Shown piece after piece: positions 17,002-25,364 of a stretch of DNA of 64,000 nt. How positions within the stretch are numbered: position 1 is the stretch's first letter; every line of letters starts with the position of its first letter. The notes beneath the pieces are model-generated. The model saw only the letters and a program-made list of their open reading frames with translations, ran no database searches and was not told the DNA's origin. The position numbers and the translations under genes are program-made. The DNA is from Streptomyces sp. NBC_00287 (GTDB lineage: Bacteria; Actinomycetota; Actinomycetes; Streptomycetales; Streptomycetaceae): the NCBI RefSeq assembly GCF_036173105.1, contig NZ_CP108053.1, forward strand, positions 4,650,001-4,714,000. Direction: 5' to 3'.

Positions 17002-17738
17002 GACGCCGCGGGCTTGATCAGATAACCGGCGCCGCGCCGGGTGTGAATCATGGGCTCCCGCCCGGCGTCGATCTTCCGCCGCAGGTAGGAGATGTACAGC
17101 TCGACGACATTGGCCTGCCCGCCGAAGTCGTACGACCACACGCGGTCGAGGATCTGCGCCTTGCTGAGCACGCGCCGCGGGTTGCGCATCAGGAAGCGCA
17201 GCAGCTCGAACTCGGTGGCGGTGAGGTGGATGGAGTCACCGGCCCGCGAGACCTCGTGACTGTCCTCGTCGAGGGTGAGATCACCGACGACGAGCACGGA
17301 GTCCGAGCGGCGATCGGCGGCACCGGAACGACGGATGAGCCCGCGAAGCCGAGCGACGACCTCTTCGAGGGAGAACGGCTTGGTGACGTAGTCGTCACCG
17401 CCGGCGGTGAGCCCGGCGATACGGTCCTCAACGGCGTCCTTCGCGGTGAGGAAGAGGACGGGCACCTCGGGAAGCTCGCGCCGCAGCCGCCCGAGAACGG
17501 TCAGCCCGTCCATATCGGGCAGCATCATGTCGAGAACGACGGCGTCGGGCCGGAACTCCCGCGCGGTCTGGATGGCACCTGTGCCATCCCCCGCACTCCG
17601 GATCTGCCAGCCTTCGTATCGCAGAGCCATGGACAGCAGCTCGGTGATCGACAACTCGTCGTCCACCACAAGCACTCGGACGGGGCTCCCGTCCGGCCTC
17701 AGCAGTTCGGTGCGCCCCTGGGGCGAGGTCGTGGTCAT
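16998..17738 (-). CDS. OmpR-family response regulator
   Basis: A 246-residue regulator. The receiver domain (VRVLVVDDELSITELL) has the acidic pair DD, the phospho-acceptor Asp in VVLDMMLPDMDG, the Thr in FLTAKD and the Lys in YVTKPFS. The C-terminal winged helix has the typical LTATEFELLRFLMRNPRRVLSKAQILDRVW and RRGAGYLI. I chose the ATG at 17738, which follows AAGGTG; the frame stays open further upstream. It heads the regulator-kinase-GT2-GT39 run. Confidence 0.95.
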   Translation of the reverse strand: MTTTSPQGRTELLRPDGSPVRVLVVDDELSITELLSMALRYEGWQIRSAGDGTGAIQTAREFRPDAVVLDMMLPDMDGLTVLGRLRRELPEVPVLFLTAKDAVEDRIAGLTAGGDDYVTKPFSLEEVVARLRGLIRRSGAADRRSDSVLVVGDLTLDEDSHEVSRAGDSIHLTATEFELLRFLMRNPRRVLSKAQILDRVWSYDFGGQANVVELYISYLRRKIDAGREPMIHTRRGAGYLIKPAAS

Positions 17739-17793
17739 GCTGAACACCTTGTCGGGGCCCTCTGAGAACACGCTTTCTACAAGCTGTGATTTT

Positions 17794-17848
17794 CCTGAGA
17801 AACGCACAGGAGGCTCTCAGGGAATGCCTGGGTGGGGGGTGGCATTCC
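17794..17848. promoter_or_regulatory. Inverted repeats between the regulator and DUF2797 genes
   Basis: Two perfect inverted repeats: CCTGAGA..TCTCAGG (17794-17821), a possible binding site in the regulator promoter, and GGAATGCC..GGCATTCC (17821-17848), a possible terminator for the DUF2797 gene. CTGAGAA also recurs at 17762 and 17796. Confidence 0.45.
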
Positions 17849-17923
17849 GGTTCGGGGCGGGGGCTCGAAGCGGGTGTTCGAGGCGGGGGTTCGGGACGGG
17901 CGGCTTCCCGGCCGGACGCCGGT

Positions 17924-18796
17924 TCAGAACAGCCCGTCCTGGGTGGTGACGGCGGTTTTGAACGCCTTGATGGGGAGCGCCTGGTGCCCGTCGGCGGCCG
18001 CCACCAGCTCCCACCCTCTCATCAGCCGGGTGTCGAGTACGACGACTCCGGCGTCCGTCTCCAGATGCAGATCGGGTCCGGCGGCGGCGACGAGGCGCCC
18101 CCGGATGGCTCCGCCGGCCACGAGCTCGGCGACTTCTCCGACGGCGGGGGCCAGTCCCGCGAGCCCGAAGGCGTCGACGTGATCGACGGGACGGCAGGGC
18201 GCGGGGGTGAGGGACTCGGGCCAACCGGGGAGGGCGAGGGCCTGCGTATGCAACTGCTCGACCTCTGCGGCCCGCTCCTCAGGGGAGCTCGGCAGCGTGG
18301 ACCGTACGGCCCGCTTGTCGCCGTACGGAATCCGATCCGGCACCCGGAGCGCGGCGCGCAACAGCTCCTCGGTGCGGCGGGCGGCCATGAGCGGCCCTGT
18401 GCCCAGCCAGCTCCAGCAGACGGCACCCTGCTCGAGCAGCCGCGCGGAGCCCCGCTCTTCGGCGGTGATACCGACCTTGATCATGCCGGGCCCGAACCAC
18501 GCCAGATACACGCGGTACGGCCGGGGATCGTCGGCGATCGTGTCGGCGGCCACGGAGTGCGCACGGTCCAGCCGGGCGCATTCCTCGCACCGCGCGCCGG
18601 TACTGCGCCCCGACACAACAGCCCGCACCGGACAGCCATGCTCCCTGGCCCCCACACACGTCCGCACACCCCCTTCGGCGACCCCGAAGTCCACCCGTTT
18701 CCCCCAGGTCAACGCAGTACGCCGGCCACCGACCCACCCCAACACGGGCCCATCCGCCGACCACCGCAGCCCCGAGCACATCCATGCCTGTCCCAT
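17924..18796 (-). CDS. DUF2797 family protein
   Basis: A 290-residue cytosolic protein of unknown function. The N-terminal 90 residues end in a Cys cluster (GCPVRAVVSGRSTGARCEECARLDRAH) that could bind zinc. It is followed by VYLAWFGPGMIKVGITAEERGSARLLEQGA. That stretch has the spacing of a GIY-YIG/T5orf172-type core (Y-L-x-x-F, K-V-G-I-T, R, QG), although the classical GIY and YIG triplets are not intact. The rest has no recognised motif. Family name from memory; the nuclease-fold resemblance is inference. Confidence 0.75.
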   Translation of the reverse strand: MGQAWMCSGLRWSADGPVLGWVGGRRTALTWGKRVDFGVAEGGVRTCVGAREHGCPVRAVVSGRSTGARCEECARLDRAHSVAADTIADDPRPYRVYLAWFGPGMIKVGITAEERGSARLLEQGAVCWSWLGTGPLMAARRTEELLRAALRVPDRIPYGDKRAVRSTLPSSPEERAAEVEQLHTQALALPGWPESLTPAPCRPVDHVDAFGLAGLAPAVGEVAELVAGGAIRGRLVAAAGPDLHLETDAGVVVLDTRLMRGWELVAAADGHQALPIKAFKTAVTTQDGLF

Positions 18797-18865
18797 CGCC
18801 TTCGAGGGTAGGGGGAGGTACTGACAATGGCCCCGGCGGCGGCTGCTGTCCCGGTAATGTGCGAG

Positions 18866-18906
18866 AGGGCCCGAAGCCGCAACTTCTTCTTGCGACTTCG
18901 GGCCCT
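18866..18906 (-). terminator. Terminator after the BRO-N gene
   Basis: Perfect 11-bp stem AGGGCCCGAAG / CTTCGGGCCCT (18866-18876 with 18896-18906), with an inner CGCAA/TTGCG stem. It lies 20 bp beyond the stop of the leftward BRO-N gene. Confidence 0.75.
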
Positions 18907-18926
18907 GCTGTTCCCTTCAGGTCGTC

Positions 18927-19840
18927 CTACGGCAGCACGTAGACCGGCGCCCCGTCCTCCGCACACCCGGCCTGCCGCACACAGCCCCGCTTGAGCAGCA
19001 TGCGCACACAGTCGTGCACGCGGTCGAGCGTCAGCCCCGTGCGCTCGGCGACCTCCTCCAGCCGACACCGGGCCGGGCCCCGCACCAGCGCGGGAGCGAG
19101 GTAGGCGGCCACCGCGTGCACGTCGTCGGTGACGACGAGGTTCTTGGAGCGCCAGCGGGAGAGGAGCTCCTGGGGGGTGAGGGAGCGGGGACCGGCGGCT
19201 GGGGGACGGAGGCGTTCGGCGATGTGTCCAAGGTGGTCGGCGATGCGGTCCAGCAGGTCATTGGTGCGACGTGCTTCCGCGATCCGCTCCTCCTGCGCCA
19301 CGGCGAGCATCTCGTCCGCCCGGATGGGTTCCGTTCCTCCAGCCGGACGATCGCGTCGGCGACTTCCTGCGGCATGACGTATGCCGTGCCACCGCTCGGC
19401 GCGGGCTGTACGGGGGCCGGTTCGAGGCTGTAGGAACCGTCGCGCTGGATGGTGGCGATGACTTCGGAGACCCATCGTTTGAAGGGTTGAGCCTCAGGTT
19501 TCGTGCAGCCGTTGACCAACTGAATCAGACCCTGCAGGTTCACGAGATTCATATTCCGACGCCATCCCTGACCTGCGGGAATGCTCGAAGTGTGCTTCTG
19601 AAGCACACTTTCAGCACAGTTGAAGTTGGTCGCATCGGCAAGGTTCCGTAGCGCGGATCCCACGTGGGCGTACCCCAGGTGCTTGCACACATCGACCGCC
19701 GGGAACCAGTACGTCCCGTCAGGCATCGTCAGCCTCCGCACACGCGCACCCGTCGCCGCGTACACGAAGTCACTGATCTCGATCGCATCCCGCTTCTCCA
19801 CCGCCTGCTGCTCCGGCGGCACATTGTTCTGCTCGTACAT
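18927..19840 (-). pseudogene. BRO-N domain protein, interrupted by a -1 frameshift
   Basis: The first 170 codons (from 19840) encode an intact BRO N-terminal domain like that of phage antirepressors: FVYAATGARVRRLTMPDGTYWFPAVDVCKHLGYAHVGSALRNLAD, then MNLVNLQGLIQLVNGCTKPEAQPFKRWVSEVIATIQRDGSY. After VADAIVRLEERNP the frame becomes nonsense. The expected continuation (IRADEMLAVAQEERIAEARRTNDLLDRIADHL.. to GAPVYVLP) is in the neighbouring frame and ends at 18927. Adding one base in the CCC run at 19326-19328 restores LEERNPIRADEML. So it is a recent one-base loss, a sequencing error, or a real frameshift site. The C-terminal winged-helix part (VRGPARCRLEEVAERTGLTLDRVHDCVRMLLKRG) is otherwise intact. 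Confidence 0.8.
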
Positions 19841-19906
19841 CGAGCATCACCTCCACCACGGAAGCTAGGCATCTGTACACCCAACTCCTGTACGTGGACG
19901 GCACGT

Positions 19907-20281
19907 TCACTCGAAAGGTGACAGCCGTATCGATTCACCACCAGACACCGCCGCGACCTCGGGAATCACCTCCCGCCGACCCCGTCCCCGCCCGGCCAGC
20001 CGGCACCCGAGGCACCCCGAATGCCCCTCCCGCGCCAGGGAATCACGCACCCGCATCGGCCACTCCTCCCGCGGCCGCCGCCCCGACGGCTTCCCCCAGC
20101 CCGCGAGGTGCAGGGCCCAGGTGACCAGAAGACTCACGGCCCCGATGGCGAAGCCGAGGGCCAGCCAGGCGACCGACACCGTACAGACGCCGACCCCCAA
20201 CGCCGCCGCCCCGACCGTCGCTATGCCGAAACCGGTCCACCCCGCGACCGTATGTCCGTGGTCATACTGATGTGCGCTCAC
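19907..20281 (-). CDS. HGxxPAAW-like small membrane protein
   Basis: A 124-residue protein. It opens with HGHTVAGWTGFG, a variant of the HGxxPAAW motif of a small actinobacterial membrane family, then has two hydrophobic segments (ATVGAAALGVGVCTVSVAWLALGFAIGAVSLLVTWALHLAG). The C-terminal 55 residues are basic and contain a Cys pair (GCLGC). GTG start. Function unknown. It is divergent from the MarR gene that follows. Confidence 0.65.
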   Translation of the reverse strand: MSAHQYDHGHTVAGWTGFGIATVGAAALGVGVCTVSVAWLALGFAIGAVSLLVTWALHLAGWGKPSGRRPREEWPMRVRDSLAREGHSGCLGCRLAGRGRGRREVIPEVAAVSGGESIRLSPFE

Positions 20282-20319
20282 GTGCCGCCTCCCAGTCGGT
20301 ACGAGAATCTCTCACCTCG

Positions 20320-20346
20320 TAAGAAATTTAGCGCAGAAATCTCTTA
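20320..20346 (+). promoter_or_regulatory. Operator-like inverted repeat before a MarR gene
   Basis: TAAGAAATTT (20320-20329) and AAATCTCTTA (20337-20346) form a 10-bp inverted repeat with one mismatch and a 7-bp spacer, 22 bp upstream of the MarR gene and in the shared region with the divergent HGxxPAAW gene. Likely autoregulatory site. Confidence 0.65.
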
Positions 20347-20367
20347 CTAGCTAAGGTAATCAGGAAG

Positions 20368-20847
20368 ATGCAAGCCAAGCCGCGCCCCACCGCCACCCCC
20401 GCCCAGGCGCTGGACGCGATGGACTCCCTCATCGCGGCTCACCTGCTCGGCCAGCAGGAGATGGCCCAGCGGCTGGGCCTGAACATCACCGACCTGCTCT
20501 GTTTCGGCTGCGTGCTGAAGGCCGGCGAGAACCTGCTCACCGCGGGCGATCTCGCCGAGCACGCCCATGTCACCACCGGCGCGATGACCGGCATCCTCAA
20601 CCGCCTCGAGCGCGCCGGCTTCATCACCCGCGTCCCCGATCCGACCGACCGCCGCCGGGTCCGCGTAGCCGCGGTGCCGACCGCCGTCGCCCGCGTGGAG
20701 AAGCTGTACGGGCCGTACTACGGCCGCCTGAACGCCCTGTTCGCCGCCTACTCCCCCGACGAGATCGCCGTACTGACCGACTGGTTCACCCGCACGACCG
20801 GCCTGGCCCAGCAGTACATCGACGAACTCCGCGACCACGACGGCTGA
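20368..20847 (+). CDS. MarR-family transcriptional regulator
   Basis: A 159-residue winged-helix regulator. The helix-turn-helix is at about residues 54-80 (LLTAGDLAEHAHVTTGAMTGILNRLERAGFITRVPD), with the wing motif DPTDRRRVRVA, and the ends are helical dimerisation segments (LFAAYSPDEIAVLTDWFTRTTGLAQQYIDEL). An inverted repeat lies just upstream. It is convergent with the HxlR gene (14 bp). Target genes unknown beyond probable autoregulation. Confidence 0.88.
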   Translation: MQAKPRPTATPAQALDAMDSLIAAHLLGQQEMAQRLGLNITDLLCFGCVLKAGENLLTAGDLAEHAHVTTGAMTGILNRLERAGFITRVPDPTDRRRVRVAAVPTAVARVEKLYGPYYGRLNALFAAYSPDEIAVLTDWFTRTTGLAQQYIDELRDHDG

Positions 20848-20861
20848 GGCGCCGCACCAAG

Positions 20862-21278
20862 TCAGCGCCGCCGCCCACGCCCCCGCTCCTCCTCGCGCTC
20901 GTCATACGCAAACCGGGCCCGATCCACCCGTTCCAGGTTGACCGACCACTCGGACAGCGCGGAGAACAGCGGGGCCAAGCTGCGCCCCAGTTCGCTGATC
21001 TCGTACTCCACGCGCGGGGGGACCTCGGGGTGGTAGGTGCGGATGACGAGGCCGTCGCGCTCCAGTTGACGCAGGCGTTGGGTCAGCACCTTCGGTGTGA
21101 TCGTGGCGATTCGGCGCTCCAGTTCGACGAAGCGCTGCCGACCGAATTCGTGGAGGGCCCACAGGATCGGGGTGGTCCAGCGGCTGAAGACGATGTCGAC
21201 GACCGGGGCGATGGGGCAGGCGTTCTCGGGCTCGACGGCTTTCGGTGTGCTCTCGATCACAGCGACCACTTCCCCCAA
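20862..21278 (-). CDS. HxlR-family transcriptional regulator
   Basis: A 138-residue winged-helix regulator with the family signature: conserved Cys in ENACPIAPVVDIVFSRWTTPILWALHEFG, then RFVELERRIATITPKVLTQRLRQLERDGLVIRTYHPEVPPRVEYEISELGRSLAPL. That Cys serves as an electrophile sensor in some members. The likely start is TTG at 21278 (GAGGAAAG upstream), with a GTG at 21269 as alternative. It is divergent from an NmrA-like NAD(P)-binding protein, the classical arrangement for an HxlR regulator and its target. Confidence 0.9.
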   Translation of the reverse strand: MGEVVAVIESTPKAVEPENACPIAPVVDIVFSRWTTPILWALHEFGRQRFVELERRIATITPKVLTQRLRQLERDGLVIRTYHPEVPPRVEYEISELGRSLAPLFSALSEWSVNLERVDRARFAYDEREEERGRGRRR

Positions 21279-21290
21279 TACTTTCCTCTA

Positions 21291-21332
21291 GGTACCTACT
21301 AGCTTCGCACAAGTACCGTTCCTGAACAGGAA
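21291..21332. promoter_or_regulatory. Shared HxlR/NmrA promoter region with inverted repeats
   Basis: GGTAC (21291-21295) and GTACC (21313-21317) form a spaced inverted repeat, and TTCCTG-AA-CAGGAA (21319-21332) a tight one, in the 81-bp divergent promoter. Both are candidate HxlR sites. Confidence 0.5.
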
Positions 21333-21359
21333 GTTGACGACTCGGAACGGAGTACGACG

Positions 21360-22187
21360 ATGATCGTGGTGACCGGAGCGACGGGCAATGTCGGACGGCC
21401 GCTGGTGCGGGCGCTGGTCGAGGCGGGGGAGCGGGTTACGGCGGTCTCGCGGCGGACCCCGGCGGGGGAGGCAGGGGCGGGCATCCGTCATCAGCAAGGC
21501 GATCTGGCCGACCCCGCGACACTGAAACCCGCCCTCGACGGCGCCTCCGCCCTCTTCCTGCTGACCTCCGGCGACTTCATCGGCTCCGGTGGCGACCTCG
21601 GCGCCGTCATGGAGGTCGTACGGGCCGCCGGGGTGGGGCGCGTGGTCCTGCTGTCCTCGCAGGGCGTCGGGACCGGGCATCTGCCCGCCATGCTGGAGGA
21701 CGCCGTCAAGGCCTCGGGCGTGGAGTGGACGATGCTGCGCCCCAGCGGCTTCCACTCCAACGCCCTCCAGTGGGCCGAGCCGATCCGCGCACACCGTGAA
21801 GTCGCCGCCCCCTTCGGCGACGTGGCCCTGCCGACCGTCGACCCCGTCGACATCGCCCAAGCCGCCGCCGTAACCCTGCGCGAGCCGGGCCACGGCGGGA
21901 AGGTGTACGAGCTGACCGGACCCGAACCCGTCTCGCCCCGGCAGCAAACCGCCGCTATCCAGGCCGCGTTGGGCGAGCCCGTGCGGTTCATGGAGCTGAC
22001 CCGGGCGGAGGCGCGGGCGCGGATGGTGGGGTTCATGCCCGAGCCGGTCGTGGAGACCACGCTCGACATGCTGGGCAATCCGCCCGAGGCGCTCACGCGA
22101 GTGAGGCCCGACGCCGAGCGTCTCCTCGGCCGCCGCCCGCACGACTTCGCGGACTGGGCGGCACGGAACGCGGAGGCGTTCAAGTAG
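21360..22187 (+). CDS. NmrA-like NAD(P)H-binding protein (atypical SDR)
   Basis: A 275-residue Rossmann-fold protein. The N-terminus has the dinucleotide motif VTGATGNVGRPLVRALVEAG and a basic residue cluster (VSRRTP) after beta-2 that favours NADP. Further landmarks are LFLLTSGDF, VVLLSSQGVG, the substrate-side WTMLRPSGFHSNALQWAE, and a C-terminal helical lid. Members act as redox sensors or quinone/ketone reductases. The divergent HxlR gene suggests electrophile or quinone detoxification. Confidence 0.88.
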   Translation: MIVVTGATGNVGRPLVRALVEAGERVTAVSRRTPAGEAGAGIRHQQGDLADPATLKPALDGASALFLLTSGDFIGSGGDLGAVMEVVRAAGVGRVVLLSSQGVGTGHLPAMLEDAVKASGVEWTMLRPSGFHSNALQWAEPIRAHREVAAPFGDVALPTVDPVDIAQAAAVTLREPGHGGKVYELTGPEPVSPRQQTAAIQAALGEPVRFMELTRAEARARMVGFMPEPVVETTLDMLGNPPEALTRVRPDAERLLGRRPHDFADWAARNAEAFK

Positions 22188-22198
22188 GCCGGCCGGCG

Positions 22199-22220
22199 GC
22201 CCCACCTCCCTTGGTGGGGC
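22199..22220 (+). terminator. Hairpin after the NmrA-like gene
   Basis: Perfect 8-bp stem GCCCCACC/GGTGGGGC with 6-base loop, 11 bp after the stop. No U-run. Confidence 0.6.
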
Positions 22221-22343
22221 TGGCACCACCCCCGATTCGGGAGCAGGCCACCTCGTCCGGGACGGCGGGCCGCGGGATCGTTGAACTCGGCTGGTCAAGA
22301 CAGCCGATCAACGTCCAACGGCCCTCCCCCGGAAGGAAGTTCC

Positions 22344-22793
22344 ATGACCTCGCCGCTCGCCTCCTTCGCCCGGTTCGTGGTGTGCGGTGGCGGCGTCGGG
22401 CTCGTTTCCGGCGCTACGGTGCCGCTGCTGGCGTACTCGATGCCATGGGCGCTGGCCAACGCGCTGATCACGGTGGCCTCCACCCTGCTCTGCACGGAGC
22501 TGCACGCCCTGTTCACCTTCGGCACCGGCAGCCGCCCCGGCCTGCGCCGGCACCTCCAGTCGGCGGGTTCGGCGGCGGTGGCCTACGCGGTGACGTCCGC
22601 CGCGATCCTGGTCCTGCACGCGCTGGAGCCCTCGCCCACGCTGCTGTGGGAGCAGACGGTCTACCTCACCGCCGCCGGACTCGTCGGCGTCGGCCGCTTC
22701 CTGGTGCTGCGGCTGTTCGTCTTCGCGGACGAGGGGACCCGACCGCGTCCGCGCAAGGTCGGTGTCCCCTTCCCGGTCCCGGCAGCCTGCTAG
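22344..22793 (+). CDS. GtrA-like membrane protein
   Basis: A 149-residue protein with four hydrophobic segments in the GtrA pattern: FARFVVCGGGVGLVSGATVPLLAY, ALITVASTLLCTELHALFTFG, AVAYAVTSAAILVLHAL, and VYLTAAGLVGVGRFLVLRLFVF with the typical closing aromatic-basic end. GtrA proteins flip or present lipid-linked sugars. The ATG follows GGAAGGAAG. Unlike the copy fused to the GT2 enzyme at 14 kb, this one stands alone; its neighbours give no pathway. Confidence 0.78.
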   Translation: MTSPLASFARFVVCGGGVGLVSGATVPLLAYSMPWALANALITVASTLLCTELHALFTFGTGSRPGLRRHLQSAGSAAVAYAVTSAAILVLHALEPSPTLLWEQTVYLTAAGLVGVGRFLVLRLFVFADEGTRPRPRKVGVPFPVPAAC

Positions 22794-22796
22794 GGA

Positions 22797-24083
22797 CTAG
22801 GAACCGTCCGCCCGGACCGCGTACACATACCGCTTGTTGACGTACTCGCTGACGTTCCAGATCACGGACTCGGTGTACGCCCATCCCGACGCGCCGCTGC
22901 TGTGGAAGCTGAGGTCCTCGCAGCCGATGGCCAGGTCGGCGACGGTGGTCGCGGTCGAGCCGCCGGAGGTGAAGGTGCGCAGGGCGCCCTTGGTGGTCTC
23001 GCCGACGCTGACCGAGAGGTAGTGCTTGGTGTTGCGGGAAACGACGCCCTGGATCTTCTTCTGGGCGACGGTGACGGCCTCGGTCGCGGTGGGCGAACCC
23101 GGGTGCCGGTCGGTGTAGTCGAGCGGCCAGCGGACCACATGGGGGGTCGTCTCGCCGGGCGGGACCGTGCCGCTGAAGGTGTGGCCGGGGTCGTTGTAGG
23201 AGACGACGCCGTCGAGGGAGTACTCGCTGATCACCAGGCTGTCGGGGCTGCTGGCACGGTCGAGCCCGATGGTCGAGTAGCGCAGATACGTTCCGGCATT
23301 GTCGTAGGCGTGGCTCTGCGAGAGGACGTACTGGTAGCCGTAGCCGTAGTACTTGCCGTCGGTGTGCAGACCGCAGATGTCCTTCTCGGCGGGGTCGACC
23401 GTGAAAAGGGTGTTGAGGTCGAAGATCCGCAGCCCCTTGTACGTGTCCACGACGTACAGCAGGTTCCCGTACCACATGATCCCGCCCGCGTGCTTGCGGA
23501 CGGGGTTGAACGAGTACTCGCCCGTGCCGGTCCTGACCGGCTCGACCAGCAGCACATGCCGATACGTGGGCGCAGCGGGGTTGTTGTAGTCGACGAAGGT
23601 CAGCCGCATGCCCTTGTCGAGCGGGTACTCCAGCTCGGCGTCGTCATCGGTGTTGGTCTCGAAGTACCAGGAGACGAGGATGACTTTGTCGCTGCCGCCG
23701 GCCGGATAGAGGCCGTTGCCGAAGGCGTCGGCGCTGGTGGTGACGCCCTGGGGTATCCAGTACGCGACCTCCTGATCGGCGGTGTCCCAGGCGAAACCGG
23801 CCTGGAAGGCCTCGGCGGTGCTGGGGGCACCGGTAAGGACCTTGGCGCTGCGATTGGCGTCGGCTATGACCGCGCTCGCGTCGACCTTGGGCAACTTGAC
23901 CGCCAACCCGGCCGCCAGCGCCGCGAATTCACCGTGGCTGTTGTAGGAGCGGCTGGTGATGGAGTACTGGCTCGCATCCACGGTCGCCGCGTGGGCGGGG
24001 GCGGCGGAGAGCAGATTCACGGCCGCACCTGCGAAGGGGGCGGCGGCCATGCCCCGGAGAATTGATCTTCTCGGAATGGTCAT
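22797..24083 (-). CDS. Tat-exported protein of unknown function
   Basis: A 428-residue secreted protein. The start at 24083 gives a twin-arginine signal peptide (TIPRRSILRGMAAAPFAGAAVNLLSAAPAHAA, cleavage after AHA near residue 33). The mature part is rich in Tyr, Asp and Asn. It has repeating strand-turn units such as YRHVLLVEPV, IMWYGNLLYVVDTYKGLRIFDLNTLF and KYYGYGYQYVLSQSHAYDN, which suggests a beta-propeller. I do not recognise an enzyme motif. It converges with the GtrA gene (3 bp apart). Confidence 0.8.
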   Translation of the reverse strand: MTIPRRSILRGMAAAPFAGAAVNLLSAAPAHAATVDASQYSITSRSYNSHGEFAALAAGLAVKLPKVDASAVIADANRSAKVLTGAPSTAEAFQAGFAWDTADQEVAYWIPQGVTTSADAFGNGLYPAGGSDKVILVSWYFETNTDDDAELEYPLDKGMRLTFVDYNNPAAPTYRHVLLVEPVRTGTGEYSFNPVRKHAGGIMWYGNLLYVVDTYKGLRIFDLNTLFTVDPAEKDICGLHTDGKYYGYGYQYVLSQSHAYDNAGTYLRYSTIGLDRASSPDSLVISEYSLDGVVSYNDPGHTFSGTVPPGETTPHVVRWPLDYTDRHPGSPTATEAVTVAQKKIQGVVSRNTKHYLSVSVGETTKGALRTFTSGGSTATTVADLAIGCEDLSFHSSGASGWAYTESVIWNVSEYVNKRYVYAVRADGS

Positions 24084-24154
24084 GGCGGGCAAACATAGGC
24101 GCACTCGAACAGACGGCACAAGCACGTATGTTCGGAGCCGGATCGCCCTGCCGC

Positions 24155-24760
24155 CTACTGCCGGGCCACGGCCAGCGAGTAGTCCACCTCGGTGGCGAAG
24201 TCCCCGGACCTGCCACGGATTTCGAGCGTGTGCTTGCCGGGCGGGAGGGCAGCCATCTGCACCCACAGCCCACACCCGGTGGCGGAAAAGGTCCCCGCCT
24301 CCCCGGTCACGGGGTTCCCCTCGGCACCGGTGACAGTGACCGTCTCACCGGAGTACCGATCCGCCTCGACGGCCTCACCATCCAGTACGACCGACCCCTC
24401 GGCCGTACGCATGAAGTCGACGCAGTCCGCCTCCGCGCCGATCCGATTCACCACCGGAAAGGCAATCGGCACCCCCGCGGGAACCGGACAGGACCGCTCG
24501 GCCTTCGTCCCGAAGGTGCCGGCGAGAAACCAGACGTCGTCAGCCTGATTGACCGCACAAGCGCTCCCGTCCTCGTCCGCTACGGGGTTCGTCTCCTCGG
24601 GCTCGGTGGCGGCCCAGGTCCACCAACGGCTCTGCAGATCACCGGAGGCAAGACGTGCGGCGTCGTCGGTGGCCGCACCCGACCCACACCCGGCGGCGAA
24701 AGCGACGACGAGCCCGGCGGCCGAGACGGACGCCGCCCCACGACCCCTCATCACACGCAT
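24155..24760 (-). CDS. Putative lipoprotein
   Basis: A protein of about 201 residues. The start at 24760 (RBS GGGGG) gives a short basic N-terminus (MRVMRGRG), a hydrophobic core and lipobox AFAAGC. The mature part contains four further Cys in two likely disulfides and beta-strand-like stretches (VPIAFPVVNRIGAEADC, GETVTVTGAEGNPVTGEAGTFSATGCGLWVQMAALPPGKHTLEIRG). The closing segment resembles the carbohydrate-binding or immunoglobulin-like domains of secreted proteins. Function unknown. Confidence 0.75.
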   Translation of the reverse strand: MRVMRGRGAASVSAAGLVVAFAAGCGSGAATDDAARLASGDLQSRWWTWAATEPEETNPVADEDGSACAVNQADDVWFLAGTFGTKAERSCPVPAGVPIAFPVVNRIGAEADCVDFMRTAEGSVVLDGEAVEADRYSGETVTVTGAEGNPVTGEAGTFSATGCGLWVQMAALPPGKHTLEIRGRSGDFATEVDYSLAVARQ

Positions 24761-24816
24761 GATCCCCCCACACACAAGATCAGAACCGCTGCCCGCCGAC
24801 CATCACCAGAAACACC

Positions 24817-24844
24817 GAGGGCCCCGGATCTCTCCGGGGCCCTC
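24817..24844 (-). terminator. Terminator of tRNA-Arg
   Basis: Perfect 12-bp stem GAGGGCCCCGGA/TCCGGGGCCCTC with 4-base loop, 8 bp beyond the 3' end of the leftward tRNA-Arg. Confidence 0.88.
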
Positions 24845-24852
24845 GACTTATG

Positions 24853-24925
24853 TGCACTCGGCAGGATTCGAACCTGCAACCTTCTGATCCGTAGTCAGAT
24901 GCTCTATCCGTTAAGCTACGAGTGC
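24853..24925 (-). tRNA. tRNA-Arg(ACG)
   Basis: A 73-nt cloverleaf. Acceptor GCACTCG pairs with CGAGTGC and the discriminator is A. The anticodon loop CTACGGA gives ACG, the substrate of TadA (gene at 670). T-arm GGTTCGAATCC. CCA is not encoded. Fourteen bases of its anticodon arm recur at 42465-42478 in the accessory island. Confidence 0.97.
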
Positions 24926-25064
24926 TTGTTCTGTTTTCTCGCCGCTCCCCGGCCCTTTCGGCCCGCTCGCGGCGACAGGAAGAACATTACATGACTGCCG
25001 CCGCCATGTGAAATCCGTTAGCTGTACCCCTTGTGACCTGCGGAAACGTGCTCTGGAAGCACTA

Positions 25065-25090
25065 AAGCCCCGGTCGTGTGACCGGGGCTT
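25065..25090 (-). terminator. Terminator of tRNA-Ser(GCT)
   Basis: Perfect 11-bp stem AAGCCCCGGTC/GACCGGGGCTT, loop GTGT, 13 bp beyond the 3' end of the leftward tRNA-Ser. Confidence 0.85.
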
Positions 25091-25103
25091 CGGTGATCTA
25101 CGG

Positions 25104-25194
25104 CGGAGGCGGAGGGATTTGAACCCTCGATGGGCTTGAAGGCCCAAACCGCATTAGCAGTGCGGCGCCATAGACCGGACTAGGCGACGCCTCC
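25104..25194 (-). tRNA. tRNA-Ser(GCT)
   Basis: A 91-nt class II tRNA. Acceptor GGAGGCG/CGCCTCC, discriminator G. Anticodon loop CTGCTAA gives GCT, reading AGC/AGU. It has a long variable arm and T-arm GGTTCAAATCC. Confidence 0.97.
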
Positions 25195-25364
25195 AGCACA
25201 GCCGCTCGCGCGAGCGCGAGTGGTGCGTGCCGATGATGACACAGTCGAGCGCGGTGTCACCAATCGCCCCCCACGGTACTAGGCAGGCGGGGTGCGGGGC
25301 AAAGCCCTTGTCGCTGGTGGGGCGCCCCGCGCAACGTCCCGGCGCGTGGGGCGTTAGTCAGGTC

